A stretch of DNA of 64,000 nucleotides from UMGS1696 sp964621755 (GCA_964621755.1 CAZUPI010000008.1:1-64000), one strand, 5' to 3'. Numbered from the stretch's first letter, positions 43,244 to 52,031 are shown. A program made the numbers and translations. Notes: generated by a model from the letters alone, not told the origin.

Positions 43244-44614
43244 TCAGAACCTGAAATATAGGAACGGGTTGTAGGAGCCGTCGACGATGTATGCGGTTGA
43301 GAGGATGAGCACGACGCATACGACTGCCGGGATTGCCCAGTCGGCTGCTATAGATTTGGATTTATCGAGGCGCAGCGCGAGATTTTTAATGAGTGGTGTA
43401 GCGCCGATTGCCGCCGCAAGCAGAGTGACAGCGTAACTGCGCAGATAATAAACGGACACCGTGTCTATAGGATTAGCAAAATTAAACAAGGTGCGGATTC
43501 TCACCAGAGCATCCGAGACTGTCGCGGAGTCGAAGAGAAGAAAACTGACCATGACGAGAAACAGAATCGCAATGTGCTTGAGTACTGATGGAATTTGGGA
43601 TACTACGCCGGACAGAGCCTTTTCAAGTACAAGTAGGACCGCAAAGTACAATCCCCACAGGACAAAAGTCCATTCTGCACCGTGCCAGAGTCCGGTAAGC
43701 ATCCACACGGTGAGAATGTTGAACGCCCACCGCGGCTTTGACACCCGGTTGCCGCCAAGCGGAATATATACATAATCCCGGAACCATGACCCGAGCGTCA
43801 TATGCCACCTGTGCCAAAACTCCGCAATGGTTTTTGAAATATAGGGGTAATTGAAATTTTCGGGAAATTCAAACCCGAACATCCGCCCAAGCCCTATTGC
43901 CATATCGGAATATCCTGAAAAATCATAGTAAATTTGTAAGGATGACGCGATGGCGTATCCCCATACTCCAATCATGGAACTGCCAAGGGAACCGCATAGT
44001 TCACCAAGCGTATTCGCTATGAGTACTTTTTTGGAAAGTCCTACCGAAAAGCGGAGTACTCCCCGCGAAAATCCTTCGGCCGTATGCGTTCGGCTGGTCA
44101 GCTGCCCTTCTATATCTGTATAACGAACAATGGGGCCGGCGATAAGCTGTGGAAAAAGAGCGACATATAGGGCGAGTTTCAGAAAGCTTTTTTGCGCCGG
44201 ACATTTTCCAAGATAGACGTCGGCGGAATATCCGATGAGCTGGAAGGTATAAAACGAAATCCCCACCGGAAGGGCTATGTGTGGTATCGGAAGGGAGACG
44301 CCGGGAAGACGGTTCAGATTCACCGCGAGAAAACCCGCATATTTGCACCAGACGAGGGGGATTACCGAAAGGAGAACGGTGCAGCAGAACCACAGTTTTC
44401 GCCATTTCCGGTCCCTATCGAAAAGGTTTGTCAAGAAATACGCCTGCGTGATGGAAAACAGCATCAATAAAAGATAAGTAGGTTCCCCGACTGCGTAAAA
44501 TATCAGAGAAAACGCCAGCAGGACGATATTTTTTACGCGTGCGGGGACGAGAAAATAACAGGGAAGCAGAAGCGGGAGGAAAAAATATAAAAAGGGAAGA
44601 CCGGAAAATACCAT
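43244..44614 (-). CDS. MBOAT family O-acyltransferase (AlgI/DltB-like)
   Basis: 456 residues, about eleven membrane segments. The family core is clear: IYYDFSGYSDMAIGLGRMFG, AEFWHRWHMTLGSWFRDY and the catalytic-histidine block TGLWHGAEWTFVLWG near residue 320. It passes an acyl group across the membrane to a surface polymer via the DHHW protein. It lies 2 nt after the DUF4358 gene and 1 nt before the DHHW gene, an evident operon. Confidence 0.94.
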   Translation of the reverse strand: MVFSGLPFLYFFLPLLLPCYFLVPARVKNIVLLAFSLIFYAVGEPTYLLLMLFSITQAYFLTNLFDRDRKWRKLWFCCTVLLSVIPLVWCKYAGFLAVNLNRLPGVSLPIPHIALPVGISFYTFQLIGYSADVYLGKCPAQKSFLKLALYVALFPQLIAGPIVRYTDIEGQLTSRTHTAEGFSRGVLRFSVGLSKKVLIANTLGELCGSLGSSMIGVWGYAIASSLQIYYDFSGYSDMAIGLGRMFGFEFPENFNYPYISKTIAEFWHRWHMTLGSWFRDYVYIPLGGNRVSKPRWAFNILTVWMLTGLWHGAEWTFVLWGLYFAVLLVLEKALSGVVSQIPSVLKHIAILFLVMVSFLLFDSATVSDALVRIRTLFNFANPIDTVSVYYLRSYAVTLLAAAIGATPLIKNLALRLDKSKSIAADWAIPAVVCVVLILSTAYIVDGSYNPFLYFRF

Positions 44615-44616
44615 TT

Positions 44617-45330
44617 TTATACGATGGTTACTACCGACCCGATGTTATCATAAACATTTTCCGCTGCCGCAAGTACAGAATCCATGATGGTGTCGACCTG
44701 GTCTTTATCGCCCATCACGAGAAGGATATCATCGTCGAGCGTGATGGAGGAAATGGATTCCGCGCTTACACATACCCACTTTGCCGGATTGATGCTGTTT
44801 CCGAGAGCGGTCTGCAAATCGGCGATATTGGTACCATCGGTGCGGAGATATACAAGCGAATATGCGAACGAGCCGACCATGGATTCGGACAGAATGATGT
44901 CGTCAATGCCGGAGGTATCGGTAAGTCCGGTATTGTAAGTGATGGAATCCATGTCATCGCCGGGGAGAATGCGGGTTTCCACCATCATCGGAAGAACATC
45001 GCCGCAGCGGCTATACACGTTGGCGTCGATGAATTTTACCGCATCATCTGCGGATTCTACCTTATCGACCGGGTTTGCACCGGTGTCGTCATTGACTCCG
45101 GCATTATCGTCAACCGTTGCGTTGTTATTATCGTTGTTATCGATATTGTCGTTTGTATTGTTATCGTTCATGTTCTCGTTGCTGTTTGCATTGTTGCCAT
45201 TGTCATTTTCTGTCATATTGGTGTTGTTCCCGTTATTTGTGTTGTTATCTGTGTTTTCGTTGTTGTTTCTGCAGGAACTTATGAGAAGGGAGAGTGCGAG
45301 GAGTGTGAGAAAAATTTTTTGTACCTTCAT
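44617..45330 (-). CDS. DUF4358 lipoprotein with Asn/Asp-rich linker
   Basis: 237 residues. Signal peptide with lipobox ISSC (Cys20), then about 65 residues made almost wholly of N, D, T, E and G (residues 20-85), then the DUF4358 domain (about 90-237, with SLVYLRTDG and DDDILLVMGDKDQVD). Anchored outside the cell. The linker is coded by a run of AAC/AAT-like codons and may vary in length between strains. Start ATG 45330; four more in-frame codons lie upstream. First gene of the O-acylation cluster. Confidence 0.85.
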   Translation of the reverse strand: MKVQKIFLTLLALSLLISSCRNNNENTDNNTNNGNNTNMTENDNGNNANSNENMNDNNTNDNIDNNDNNNATVDDNAGVNDDTGANPVDKVESADDAVKFIDANVYSRCGDVLPMMVETRILPGDDMDSITYNTGLTDTSGIDDIILSESMVGSFAYSLVYLRTDGTNIADLQTALGNSINPAKWVCVSAESISSITLDDDILLVMGDKDQVDTIMDSVLAAAENVYDNIGSVVTIV

Positions 45331-45491
45331 TGGAATATACACCTTTCGTTTTGTGCGATTTCGGCTTTATTATGCACGCTAATATGACGTTTTATTCGAA
45401 AAAAAAGTTGTGTACGAAGTGTAAAGATATTGTAACTATTTAAAAAAATTCCTGTTTTACACACGATTTACAGACTTCGATAAAAACGCAG

Positions 45492-45520
45492 TTGAAGATT
45501 TAACATATTTGTGGTATCAT
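45492..45520 (+). promoter_or_regulatory. Promoter of the HD-domain gene
   Basis: TTGAAG (45492-45497) and TATCAT (45515-45520), spacing 17 nt. Confidence 0.55.
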
Positions 45521-45554
45521 AAATAAAACAAGATGAAAAAACAAAAGGAAAAAT

Positions 45555-46214
45555 ATGATAACATACAACGATATCAAAAACAATCCCAATATTCGCACAT
45601 ATATTACGAAAGCAGATGAGTCGCTCATCGCGCTTGGGTATACCGAGCACAGCTTTGCACATGTGACAAAAGTCGCGGAAACCGCCGGCTATATTCTCGA
45701 AACTCCCGGATATTCCGAACACGAAGTCGAGCTCGTGAAAATATCCGGTTTTCTTCACGATATTGGGAATCTTGTGAACCGCATCGAGCATTCGCAAAGC
45801 GGCGCGGTCATGGCATTTCGCATTTTGGATAAACTTGGAATGGCGGCGGAAGATATTGCAGATGTGGTAACGGCTATCGGAAATCACGATGAAGGGACCG
45901 GAACGCCGGTGAACGCCATTTCGGCTGCTCTATTCCTCGCGGATAAGTCAGACGTGCGCAGAAGCCGCGTCCGCAACCGCGACATCAGCACCTTTGACAT
46001 CCACGACCGTGTGAATTATTCGGTATCGTCGTCTTCTCTTATAATCAATGAGGACAAGACCGAAATCAGCCTTGTCCTGCACATTGACACAGAGTACAGC
46101 TTTGTGACTGACTATTTTGAAATTTTCCATCAACGTATGGTCTTGTGCCGCAAAGCTGCCAATCGTTTGGGAATCCAATTTCGCCTTATTATCAACAATC
46201 AGACCCTTATGTGA
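45555..46214 (+). CDS. HD-domain phosphohydrolase
   Basis: 219 residues with the metal-binding HD pattern: H in EHSFAHVTKV, the HD pair in GFLHDIGN and a later D in LADKSDVRRSR. About the size of a single-domain HD hydrolase acting on nucleotides or second messengers; no GGDEF or receiver domain. The ATG at 45555 follows AAAGGA. Convergent with the chromate transporter genes, with 19 nt between. Confidence 0.88.
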   Translation: MITYNDIKNNPNIRTYITKADESLIALGYTEHSFAHVTKVAETAGYILETPGYSEHEVELVKISGFLHDIGNLVNRIEHSQSGAVMAFRILDKLGMAAEDIADVVTAIGNHDEGTGTPVNAISAALFLADKSDVRRSRVRNRDISTFDIHDRVNYSVSSSSLIINEDKTEISLVLHIDTEYSFVTDYFEIFHQRMVLCRKAANRLGIQFRLIINNQTLM

Positions 46215-46233
46215 GAAAAACGGGCGTTAAACG

Positions 46234-46791
46234 TTACATCAGCAAGATGCCGCAGACTCCCGCGAGGAGAATGACGGCGACTGGCGGGACTTTATGGGTT
46301 GCCAATAGGATGAGGGAACCGGTAAAGAGGAGGACTGACGCAACATTGACCGAGGCTAATGTTATGCTCGCGATTGAAGACGCACCGAACAGGGCAAGGG
46401 AGGCGACGGTGGCAAATGAGGAAAAAATCATTGCGCATACCGCTGGTCTGATGCTGCCGAGGATGGAAGAAAATACAGTTCCGCTGCGGTACTTCATGTA
46501 GAGTACAGCGAGTATTGACACGATGATGCACGACGGTGCGGTACAGCCGAGCGTGGACGCGATGCTTCCGAGAAGTCCTGCAGTGCGGAATCCGGCAAAA
46601 GAGGCGGCGTTCAGCGCAATCGGGCCGGGCGTGACCTCCGATAACGTGATAATATCGGCAAATTCCTCATAAGTGAGCCATCCCTGTTCCGCAACGACAG
46701 TATTTTCGATGAGAGGGAGTGCGCCATATCCTCCACCGAACGACAGCGCCCCTATGAGGAAGAATTTGACGAACAACAAGAGATAAATCAT
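46234..46791 (-). CDS. Chromate transporter family protein, second subunit
   Basis: 185 residues, one CHR domain of about six membrane segments. The hallmark FGGGYGALPLIE is near residue 18 and TPGPIALN near 60. Start ATG 46791 with GTGAGG upstream, 10 nt after the stop of the partner gene; codons further upstream overlap that gene. The pair forms a short-chain two-component CHR system. The true substrate in anaerobes may be an anion other than chromate. Confidence 0.88.
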   Translation of the reverse strand: MIYLLLFVKFFLIGALSFGGGYGALPLIENTVVAEQGWLTYEEFADIITLSEVTPGPIALNAASFAGFRTAGLLGSIASTLGCTAPSCIIVSILAVLYMKYRSGTVFSSILGSIRPAVCAMIFSSFATVASLALFGASSIASITLASVNVASVLLFTGSLILLATHKVPPVAVILLAGVCGILLM

Positions 46792-46801
46792 ACGCGCCTC
46801 A

Positions 46802-47383
46802 CTATTTAACGTGCCCCCTTTGACGGTGCAGCAGCGTTTGGGAACGAATGGCAGAATCCATCGCTCCGACAATTGCGGCAAGCAGAATCACATATACCGC
46901 GCTGACTTTTCCTATCAGTGTGAGCGCTAAAGCAGCCACAAAAATGACAGAATAAAGCGGAGTTCGGGATTTAAGAGCGGATTTTGTCATGCCAAGTACC
47001 GCTTCAAGAATTACTGCCGCCACGCCGCACTGCATTCCGGTCATGAGCTTCGAGATGAATTCGTTTTCGCTGAAACTCGTGTACAGCGCCGCAATGACCG
47101 ACATAATAATCAGGGGCGGAAGAATCGTTCCGGCTACGGCAAGCGCTGCTCCTGCGGCGCCGTTTAGCTTGTAACCAACCAGCACTGCGGCGTTGACTGC
47201 GGACGCTCCCGGCGCACTTTGGGAAATTGCGGTCACGTCGAGCATTTCTTCCTCCGTCAGCCAGCCGAGCTTTTCCGCATAAATCCGGCGCATGAGTGAA
47301 ATCAGAACGTACCCGCCGCCAAATGCGGACGCGGACAGTCGAAACGAATATAAGAATATCATAAGAAGTTTCTTTTTTTTCAT
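46802..47383 (-). CDS. Chromate transporter family protein, first subunit
   Basis: 193 residues, one CHR domain: AFGGGYVLISLMRR near residue 20 and SAPGASAVNAAVLVGY near 60. ATG 47383 follows a GGGGG run. Divergent from a LysR regulator gene whose promoter completely overlaps its own, so LysR control of this pair is very likely. Confidence 0.88.
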   Translation of the reverse strand: MKKKKLLMIFLYSFRLSASAFGGGYVLISLMRRIYAEKLGWLTEEEMLDVTAISQSAPGASAVNAAVLVGYKLNGAAGAALAVAGTILPPLIIMSVIAALYTSFSENEFISKLMTGMQCGVAAVILEAVLGMTKSALKSRTPLYSVIFVAALALTLIGKVSAVYVILLAAIVGAMDSAIRSQTLLHRQRGHVK

Positions 47384-47456
47384 GACAGCTTCCCCCTCTG
47401 CCAAAATCGGAATCCATCAAAACATGATTTATCCCGCACATTTTGTTTGCACTACT

Positions 47457-47485
47457 ATTATACACCTTGACGTCAAATATGTAAA
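47457..47485 (-). promoter_or_regulatory. Promoter of the chromate transporter pair
   Basis: On the minus strand TTTACA (47480-47485) and TATAAT (47457-47462), spacing 17 nt. Overlaps the opposing lysR promoter. Confidence 0.75.
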
Positions 47486-47495
47486 ATGATATAAT
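47467..47495 (+). promoter_or_regulatory. Promoter of the lysR gene
   Basis: TTGACG (47467-47472) and TATAAT (47490-47495), spacing 17 nt. The -35 forms part of the palindrome TTGACGTCAA (47467-47476), which also lies in the spacer of the opposing promoter and is a candidate operator. Confidence 0.75.
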
Positions 47496-47549
47496 TTTAT
47501 TGAAAAGATAAGTGAATACTTATAATAGACAGACTGGAGATGAAGGAAG

Positions 47550-48446
47550 ATAACCATACGGCATATCAAAATTTTCGAAGCATTGTGCGACTGCGGATGC
47601 AATACCACAAAAGCCGCGGAACAGCTTCACATGACGCAGCCGGCGGTGAGTTTGGCGATATCCGAGCTTGAAAATTATTACGGTGTCCGCCTGTTTGACC
47701 GAATTTCACGCAGGCTGTACCTCAGCGAAGCCGGACGTCGATTCCGGGATTACGCACGCAGCATTTCGCTCACTTTTGACGATATGGAAAAGACACTGCG
47801 CGAATGGGAAAAAAGCGGAACCATCCGTGTAGGGGCCAGTATATCGATTGGGTCGATGCTCTTACCGGAATACGTTTCACGATTTAAAATCACGCATCCC
47901 GACACAATGGTTCAGGTCAAAGTCGACCGTTCCGACAGACTGGAGCATGCAACCATCGATAACGAGCTTGATTTTGCGATGATGGAGGGAATTGTTCATG
48001 ATGAAAACCTCATTTCAGAGGATTTTATGGAGGACAGTCTTGCTGTTATCGCGTCATCAACGCAGTTTCAAAACGGCGATACGGTCACGCCGGATGAGTT
48101 CTTGAGAATGAATTTTCTCCTGCGCGAGCATGGCAGTGGAACTCGTGAAGTTTTCGACTCCACGCTCGCTGCGCTGGAATATCCACTTCCCGAACCCGTG
48201 TGGGAAAGCCTTAGCACAGCTGCCTTGATGAACGCCGCGTGCGCCGGACTTGGCGTTGCGATTATCCCGAAGAGAATGGCTGTTGAAAAGCTTGCGAGCG
48301 GACAAGTGGCGCAGATATACGTAGAAGGAATCGAATTCCGGCGAAAGTATAAAATCGTCTATCATAAAAATAAGCATCTTATTGCGGCGGCTGTAGAATT
48401 TCTCGATTTATGCAGAAATTTCGACCGCTTGGCCAATCAGGAATAA
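47550..48446 (+). CDS. LysR family regulator with a non-canonical start
   Basis: 298 residues if started at 47550. Winged-helix DNA-binding domain (about 1-60: TTKAAEQLHMTQPAVSLAIS) and periplasmic-binding-like effector domain (about 90-298). The conserved N-terminus TIRHIKIFEALCDCG requires a start near 47550, but the codon there is ATA, and no ATG, GTG or TTG occurs between the in-frame stop at 47541 and TTG 47583. GGAG at 47536-47539 is well placed for 47550. Either ATA is used, or TTG 47583 starts a protein lacking the first helix, or there is a base error. Divergent from the CHR genes it probably controls. Confidence 0.88.
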   Translation: MTIRHIKIFEALCDCGCNTTKAAEQLHMTQPAVSLAISELENYYGVRLFDRISRRLYLSEAGRRFRDYARSISLTFDDMEKTLREWEKSGTIRVGASISIGSMLLPEYVSRFKITHPDTMVQVKVDRSDRLEHATIDNELDFAMMEGIVHDENLISEDFMEDSLAVIASSTQFQNGDTVTPDEFLRMNFLLREHGSGTREVFDSTLAALEYPLPEPVWESLSTAALMNAACAGLGVAIIPKRMAVEKLASGQVAQIYVEGIEFRRKYKIVYHKNKHLIAAAVEFLDLCRNFDRLANQE

Positions 48447-48494
48447 TTCTTCCTATTTATGCAGTCTCCTATCCAAAAGGTTTGGGATAGGGGT

Positions 48495-48517
48495 GGGAAA
48501 CTTTAAAAGTTTTCTCG
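48495..48517. repeat. Hairpin between lysR and hslO (family member)
   Basis: GGGAAACTTT-AAAAGTTTTCTC, imperfect arms, preceded by AAAAGGTTTGGGATAGGGGT. Confidence 0.55.
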
Positions 48518-48547
48518 CAAAACATCAAACAACCAAAGGAGCAAAAT

Positions 48548-49459
48548 ATGCCTACAGAAAAAAGTGTTATTATGCGCGCTATTTCTTCCGATGGCGGCAT
48601 CAGAGTGATTTTTTGCGACAGTACCGCCATTGTACGCCGCGCATGTGAAATACACCACACCTCAAAGACCATGACCGCCGTACTCGGGCGTGCGTTGACC
48701 GGAACGTCGCTGATGTCGAGTTTGCTCAAAGATAAGGACAACACACTGACGTTTCAGCTGCGCGGAGATGGTCCGTGTGGAACGGTCATTTGCGTCGGCG
48801 ACTATATGGGGAACGTGCGCGGTTATGCTGATGACCCAACTGTTGAGCTCCCGCCGAATAAACTGGGAAAGCTCGATGTTGGCGGCGCTGTGGGGCGCGG
48901 GTCGCTGTATATCATCAAGGACCTCGGGATGAGCGAACCGTATGTCGGCGTGGCGCCTATTGTATCGGGCGAGATTGCAGACGATATTACCGAATATTTC
49001 GCGTCGAGCGAACAGACGCCGACTGTTTGCGCTCTCGGCGTGCGGGTGGATAACGACAATATGTGCTTTGCCGCCGGCGGATACCTTGTCCAGCTTATGC
49101 CCGGATACGATGAAGCAGATATTCCCAAGATTGAAACGAACGTCAACATGATGAACTCTGTGTCGAAGCTTATCGCTGACGGAAAAACCGGAGAAGAGAT
49201 TATCGCGATGGTTCTCAATGGCATCGGCTATGAAATGTTCGATGAATTTGATATTGAGTACCGCTGTTCTTGTAACCGTGACAAATACCTGCGTGCGCTG
49301 ATTAGCTTGAACGAAGCCGATATGGATGAGCTTCGCCGTGCAAACGAGCCTATCGAGACAAACTGCCGTTTCTGCGGAAAAAAGTTTACGTTTGAACTTG
49401 ACGAGTTGGAAGCTGCACGAGCCAAAGCACGCCATAAAGCAGACGAATCTGAAGCATGA
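48548..49459 (+). CDS. hslO: 33 kDa redox-regulated chaperonin (Hsp33)
   Basis: A holdase chaperone activated by disulphide formation under oxidative stress. 303 residues; the N-terminal domain contains CEIHHTSKTMTAVLGRALTG, and the C-terminal zinc switch has CSC (about 240-242) and CRFC (about 272-275). ATG 48548 follows AAAGGAG. Its stop overlaps the start of the next gene (ATGA). Confidence 0.96.
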   Translation: MPTEKSVIMRAISSDGGIRVIFCDSTAIVRRACEIHHTSKTMTAVLGRALTGTSLMSSLLKDKDNTLTFQLRGDGPCGTVICVGDYMGNVRGYADDPTVELPPNKLGKLDVGGAVGRGSLYIIKDLGMSEPYVGVAPIVSGEIADDITEYFASSEQTPTVCALGVRVDNDNMCFAAGGYLVQLMPGYDEADIPKIETNVNMMNSVSKLIADGKTGEEIIAMVLNGIGYEMFDEFDIEYRCSCNRDKYLRALISLNEADMDELRRANEPIETNCRFCGKKFTFELDELEAARAKARHKADESEA

Positions 49460-50541
49460 TGGAGGTACAAGACTATTCCTATCATGTGAACATCCCGGAA
49501 CTGTTTCGTTCCCTTGGAATTGCTTCCCCAATTGTCGATATCGTGCCGCTCAAAGGAGGACATCTGCACCGAATGTACGCGGTCTTAACGGAAGACAGAA
49601 GATACGCGGTTAAGGCGCTCAACCCCGGCGTGATGGTTCGTCCGACGGCCATGCGCAATTTTGTGACATCCGAAGAAATTGCGCGCGTGGCATCGCAGAA
49701 AATACCTGCAGTTGCGGCGAACCGATATCATGGCCATGCCGTGCAGCAATATGGGGAGCAGTATTACCTGATTTATGATTTTATAAACGGGGAGTGCCTG
49801 ACCAATGAGCAAATTACGCCGCTGCACGCTGGGAAATTGGGAGAAATTCTGGCAAAACTTCACGGGATAGATTTTTCAGAGGTCGAAATAGCGGCGGAAA
49901 AGCCCGGCGATGGAGAAAGCCGCAACTGGAGGGAGTACATATCTCCGGCTGCGGCATGGTATGATATTTTTGTAAAAAACATCGACCGTCTGTATGATTG
50001 GAACAGGCGGTATTTTGCAGCGTCTGCGGCTCTGATGAAAAATGCGGTCAGCCACCGCGACCTTGACCCCAAAAACGTCATGTGGTGCGGCGACGCCCCG
50101 CTCCTTATCGATTGGGAGGCGGCCGGACGAGTTGACCCACGGTGTGATTTATTTGAAACTGCAGTCTACTTTTCAAAGCAGCCGGATGGAACTGTGAACA
50201 AAGAACGATTTAAAGCCTTCCTTTATGCATACTTCAAAACAGCAGGTCCCTTTTTCCAAACTGACTGGAAAGCGATTGCGGATTGTGGGTTTGTTTTACT
50301 TGATTGGCTTGAATACAGTCTGAAACGTTCTCTCGGTATCGAATGTGCGGACGAAGAAGAACAAAAACTCGGAACCGAACAGGTTTGGGAAACGTTGAAC
50401 ATTCTCCTCAAATACGACGAGAGTATTCCGCAGCTTGTACAGTGGGTACGGGAATCCGCAGCGGGGCATTGTGCGGAGAAAATCGGATACACCTCCCGCA
50501 AGGCTGAGCGTCTCGTCAAAGTCATAGAGGACATAGTTTAA
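49456..50541 (+). CDS. Aminoglycoside-phosphotransferase-like kinase
   Basis: 361 residues with the APH/choline-kinase fold. The catalytic loop is SHRDLDPKNVMW near residue 200, followed by the metal-binding LLIDWEAAG. N-lobe lysine probably in YAVKALNPG. It is translationally coupled to hslO (ATGA overlap). The substrate is more likely a small metabolite than an antibiotic. A second ATG three bases later could serve as start. Confidence 0.85.
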   Translation: MMEVQDYSYHVNIPELFRSLGIASPIVDIVPLKGGHLHRMYAVLTEDRRYAVKALNPGVMVRPTAMRNFVTSEEIARVASQKIPAVAANRYHGHAVQQYGEQYYLIYDFINGECLTNEQITPLHAGKLGEILAKLHGIDFSEVEIAAEKPGDGESRNWREYISPAAAWYDIFVKNIDRLYDWNRRYFAASAALMKNAVSHRDLDPKNVMWCGDAPLLIDWEAAGRVDPRCDLFETAVYFSKQPDGTVNKERFKAFLYAYFKTAGPFFQTDWKAIADCGFVLLDWLEYSLKRSLGIECADEEEQKLGTEQVWETLNILLKYDESIPQLVQWVRESAAGHCAEKIGYTSRKAERLVKVIEDIV

Positions 50542-50613
50542 CGCTTTACCGATGAATTCTTGTGTTTCCATTAAGCGCATCAAATATGACAAATATTTTG
50601 CCACTTCCGCTAA

Positions 50614-50661
50614 ACGAGGGCAAAGTATTTTTCCAAAATATGGGGAATACTTTGCCCTCGT
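50614..50661. terminator. Terminator after the kinase gene
   Basis: ACGAGGGCAAAGTATT and AATACTTTGCCCTCGT, perfect 16-bp arms around a 16-nt loop with TCCAAAATATGGGG, followed by TTTCTTT. Related in style to the family but with a diverged core. It lies between convergent genes. Confidence 0.8.
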
Positions 50662-50716
50662 TTTCTTTATTGGTGATAGATTTAAACGCTTTCCTAAAGA
50701 ATAGAATTCTTAAAAC

Positions 50717-51388
50717 TTATTCTTCAATCAATTCAAAATCATCCGCACCGTGCTTGCATAACGGACATACGTAATCAGCGGGAAGTTCATCGCCTTCGTA
50801 CACGTATCCGCAGATTTTACATACCCAGCGTTTTTTCTTGGATGTGGAGGCCTGTGGCGCGGCAGGCTTCGGCTTGACATGCTTGAAGTAGTAGTCATAG
50901 GTCATGCTCGGCGCATCGGACAATGTTTTCGCTTCGGTGACGTCTGCGAGAAACAGCGTATGCGTGCCGCAGTCGACGGTGTTTATCACGTTGCCGGACA
51001 GAACTGCGTTTGTGTACTTCGGAATATAGCGAATCCAGTTTGACATACGGTCGACCGATTCGCAGTCTGCAAATTTGTCGACATCGCGCCCGCTTTGGAA
51101 ACCAAACTTTTCAAAAATCGAGAAGGGGGCTTCCTCTGTGAGAATGGATACATTGCACATTCCGGTGGCCAGTATCATATCATGCGTACGATTGGCCTTA
51201 TTGACGGCAATCGCGATACGTTTTGGATTGTCGGTAATCTGGGTGACAGTATTGATGATACAGCCGTTGTCTTTCCCAAATTCAATTGCTGTCAGTACGA
51301 AAAGACCATATGAGAGTTTGAACAGCGCTGTCTTGTCAATCATCTGCGAAACCTCCGCAGGAGCGTTTTCAAAGTTCTTATCTGCCAT
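50717..51388 (-). CDS. High-molecular-weight rubredoxin (flavin reductase plus rubredoxin)
   Basis: 223 residues: FMN-binding flavin-reductase domain (about 1-165), a Pro/Ala/Ser/Lys linker, and a C-terminal rubredoxin domain with CKICGYVYEG and CPLCK iron knuckles. In acetogens this fusion passes electrons from NADH to diiron or flavodiiron scavengers. Start ATG 51388 with GGAAGG upstream. It follows rubrerythrin by 17 nt on the same strand, a plausible electron donor for it. Confidence 0.92.
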   Translation of the reverse strand: MADKNFENAPAEVSQMIDKTALFKLSYGLFVLTAIEFGKDNGCIINTVTQITDNPKRIAIAVNKANRTHDMILATGMCNVSILTEEAPFSIFEKFGFQSGRDVDKFADCESVDRMSNWIRYIPKYTNAVLSGNVINTVDCGTHTLFLADVTEAKTLSDAPSMTYDYYFKHVKPKPAAPQASTSKKKRWVCKICGYVYEGDELPADYVCPLCKHGADDFELIEE

Positions 51389-51405
51389 TTTCGTTGACCT
51401 TCCAA

Positions 51406-51939
51406 TCAATAATTTTCAGCTTTGACTTCGAAGAAGCTCTGCGGATGTGCACAAACGGGACATACCTTCGGCGCTTTCTTGCCGATTACAAGGTGACCGC
51501 AGTTGCGGCAGACCCACATTACTTCTTCGGATTTTTCGAATACCTTCTGCATTTCAACGTTATCAATCAGCTTGCGATAGCGCTCCTCATGGGACTTTTC
51601 AATAGCAGCAACCATGCGGAACTTGATAGCAAGCGTCTTGAAGCCTTCTTCTTCTGCTTCCTCTGCAAATTTAGCATACATGTCAGTCCACTCGTAGTTT
51701 TCGCCTTCAGCAGCGTGAACCAGGTTTTCTGCGGTGTTGCCGATGCCGTTCAGTTCCATGAACCATATTTTTGCATGTTCTTTCTCGTTTTCAGCGGTTT
51801 CGGTGAAAATAGCAGCAATCTGTTCGTAACCTTCCTTTTTTGCTACAGATGCAAAATAAGTGTACTTGCTGCGCGCCTGACATTCGCCCGAGAATGCGGT
51901 CATGAGATTTTGTTCTGTCTTTGAACCCTTGAGTTCCAT
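51406..51939 (-). CDS. Rubrerythrin
   Basis: A 177-residue peroxide-reducing diiron protein of anaerobes. The four-helix domain has ligand blocks SGECQARSKYTYF and TAENEKEHAKIW, then EEEGFKTLAIKFR and EKSHEERY; the C-terminal rubredoxin-like part has CRNCG and CPVCAHPQSFF. ATG 51939 with GGAGG upstream. Own promoter at 52003-52031. No PerR gene or obvious PerR box was seen. Confidence 0.96.
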   Translation of the reverse strand: MELKGSKTEQNLMTAFSGECQARSKYTYFASVAKKEGYEQIAAIFTETAENEKEHAKIWFMELNGIGNTAENLVHAAEGENYEWTDMYAKFAEEAEEEGFKTLAIKFRMVAAIEKSHEERYRKLIDNVEMQKVFEKSEEVMWVCRNCGHLVIGKKAPKVCPVCAHPQSFFEVKAENY

Positions 51940-52002
51940 AAATTTTCCTCCAAAAGTTTGAATTTTTATGTGTGTGAGTTATTTTTTCCTTCCGGTGGCC
52001 AT

Positions 52003-52031
52003 ATTATACTATACTCTTTGAAAAAAGTCAA
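52003..52031 (-). promoter_or_regulatory. Promoter of rubrerythrin-Hrb
   Basis: On the minus strand TTGACT (52026-52031) and TATAAT (52003-52008), spacing 17 nt. Confidence 0.8.

Noticed and set aside
46234..47383. One chrA gene broken by a frameshift
   Set aside because: Each half is a complete CHR domain with its own start, RBS and stop, as in known two-gene short-chain CHR systems.
49456..50541. Aminoglycoside resistance gene
   Set aside because: The APH fold is shared by many metabolic kinases; coupling to hslO and no mobile-element context argue against a resistance role.
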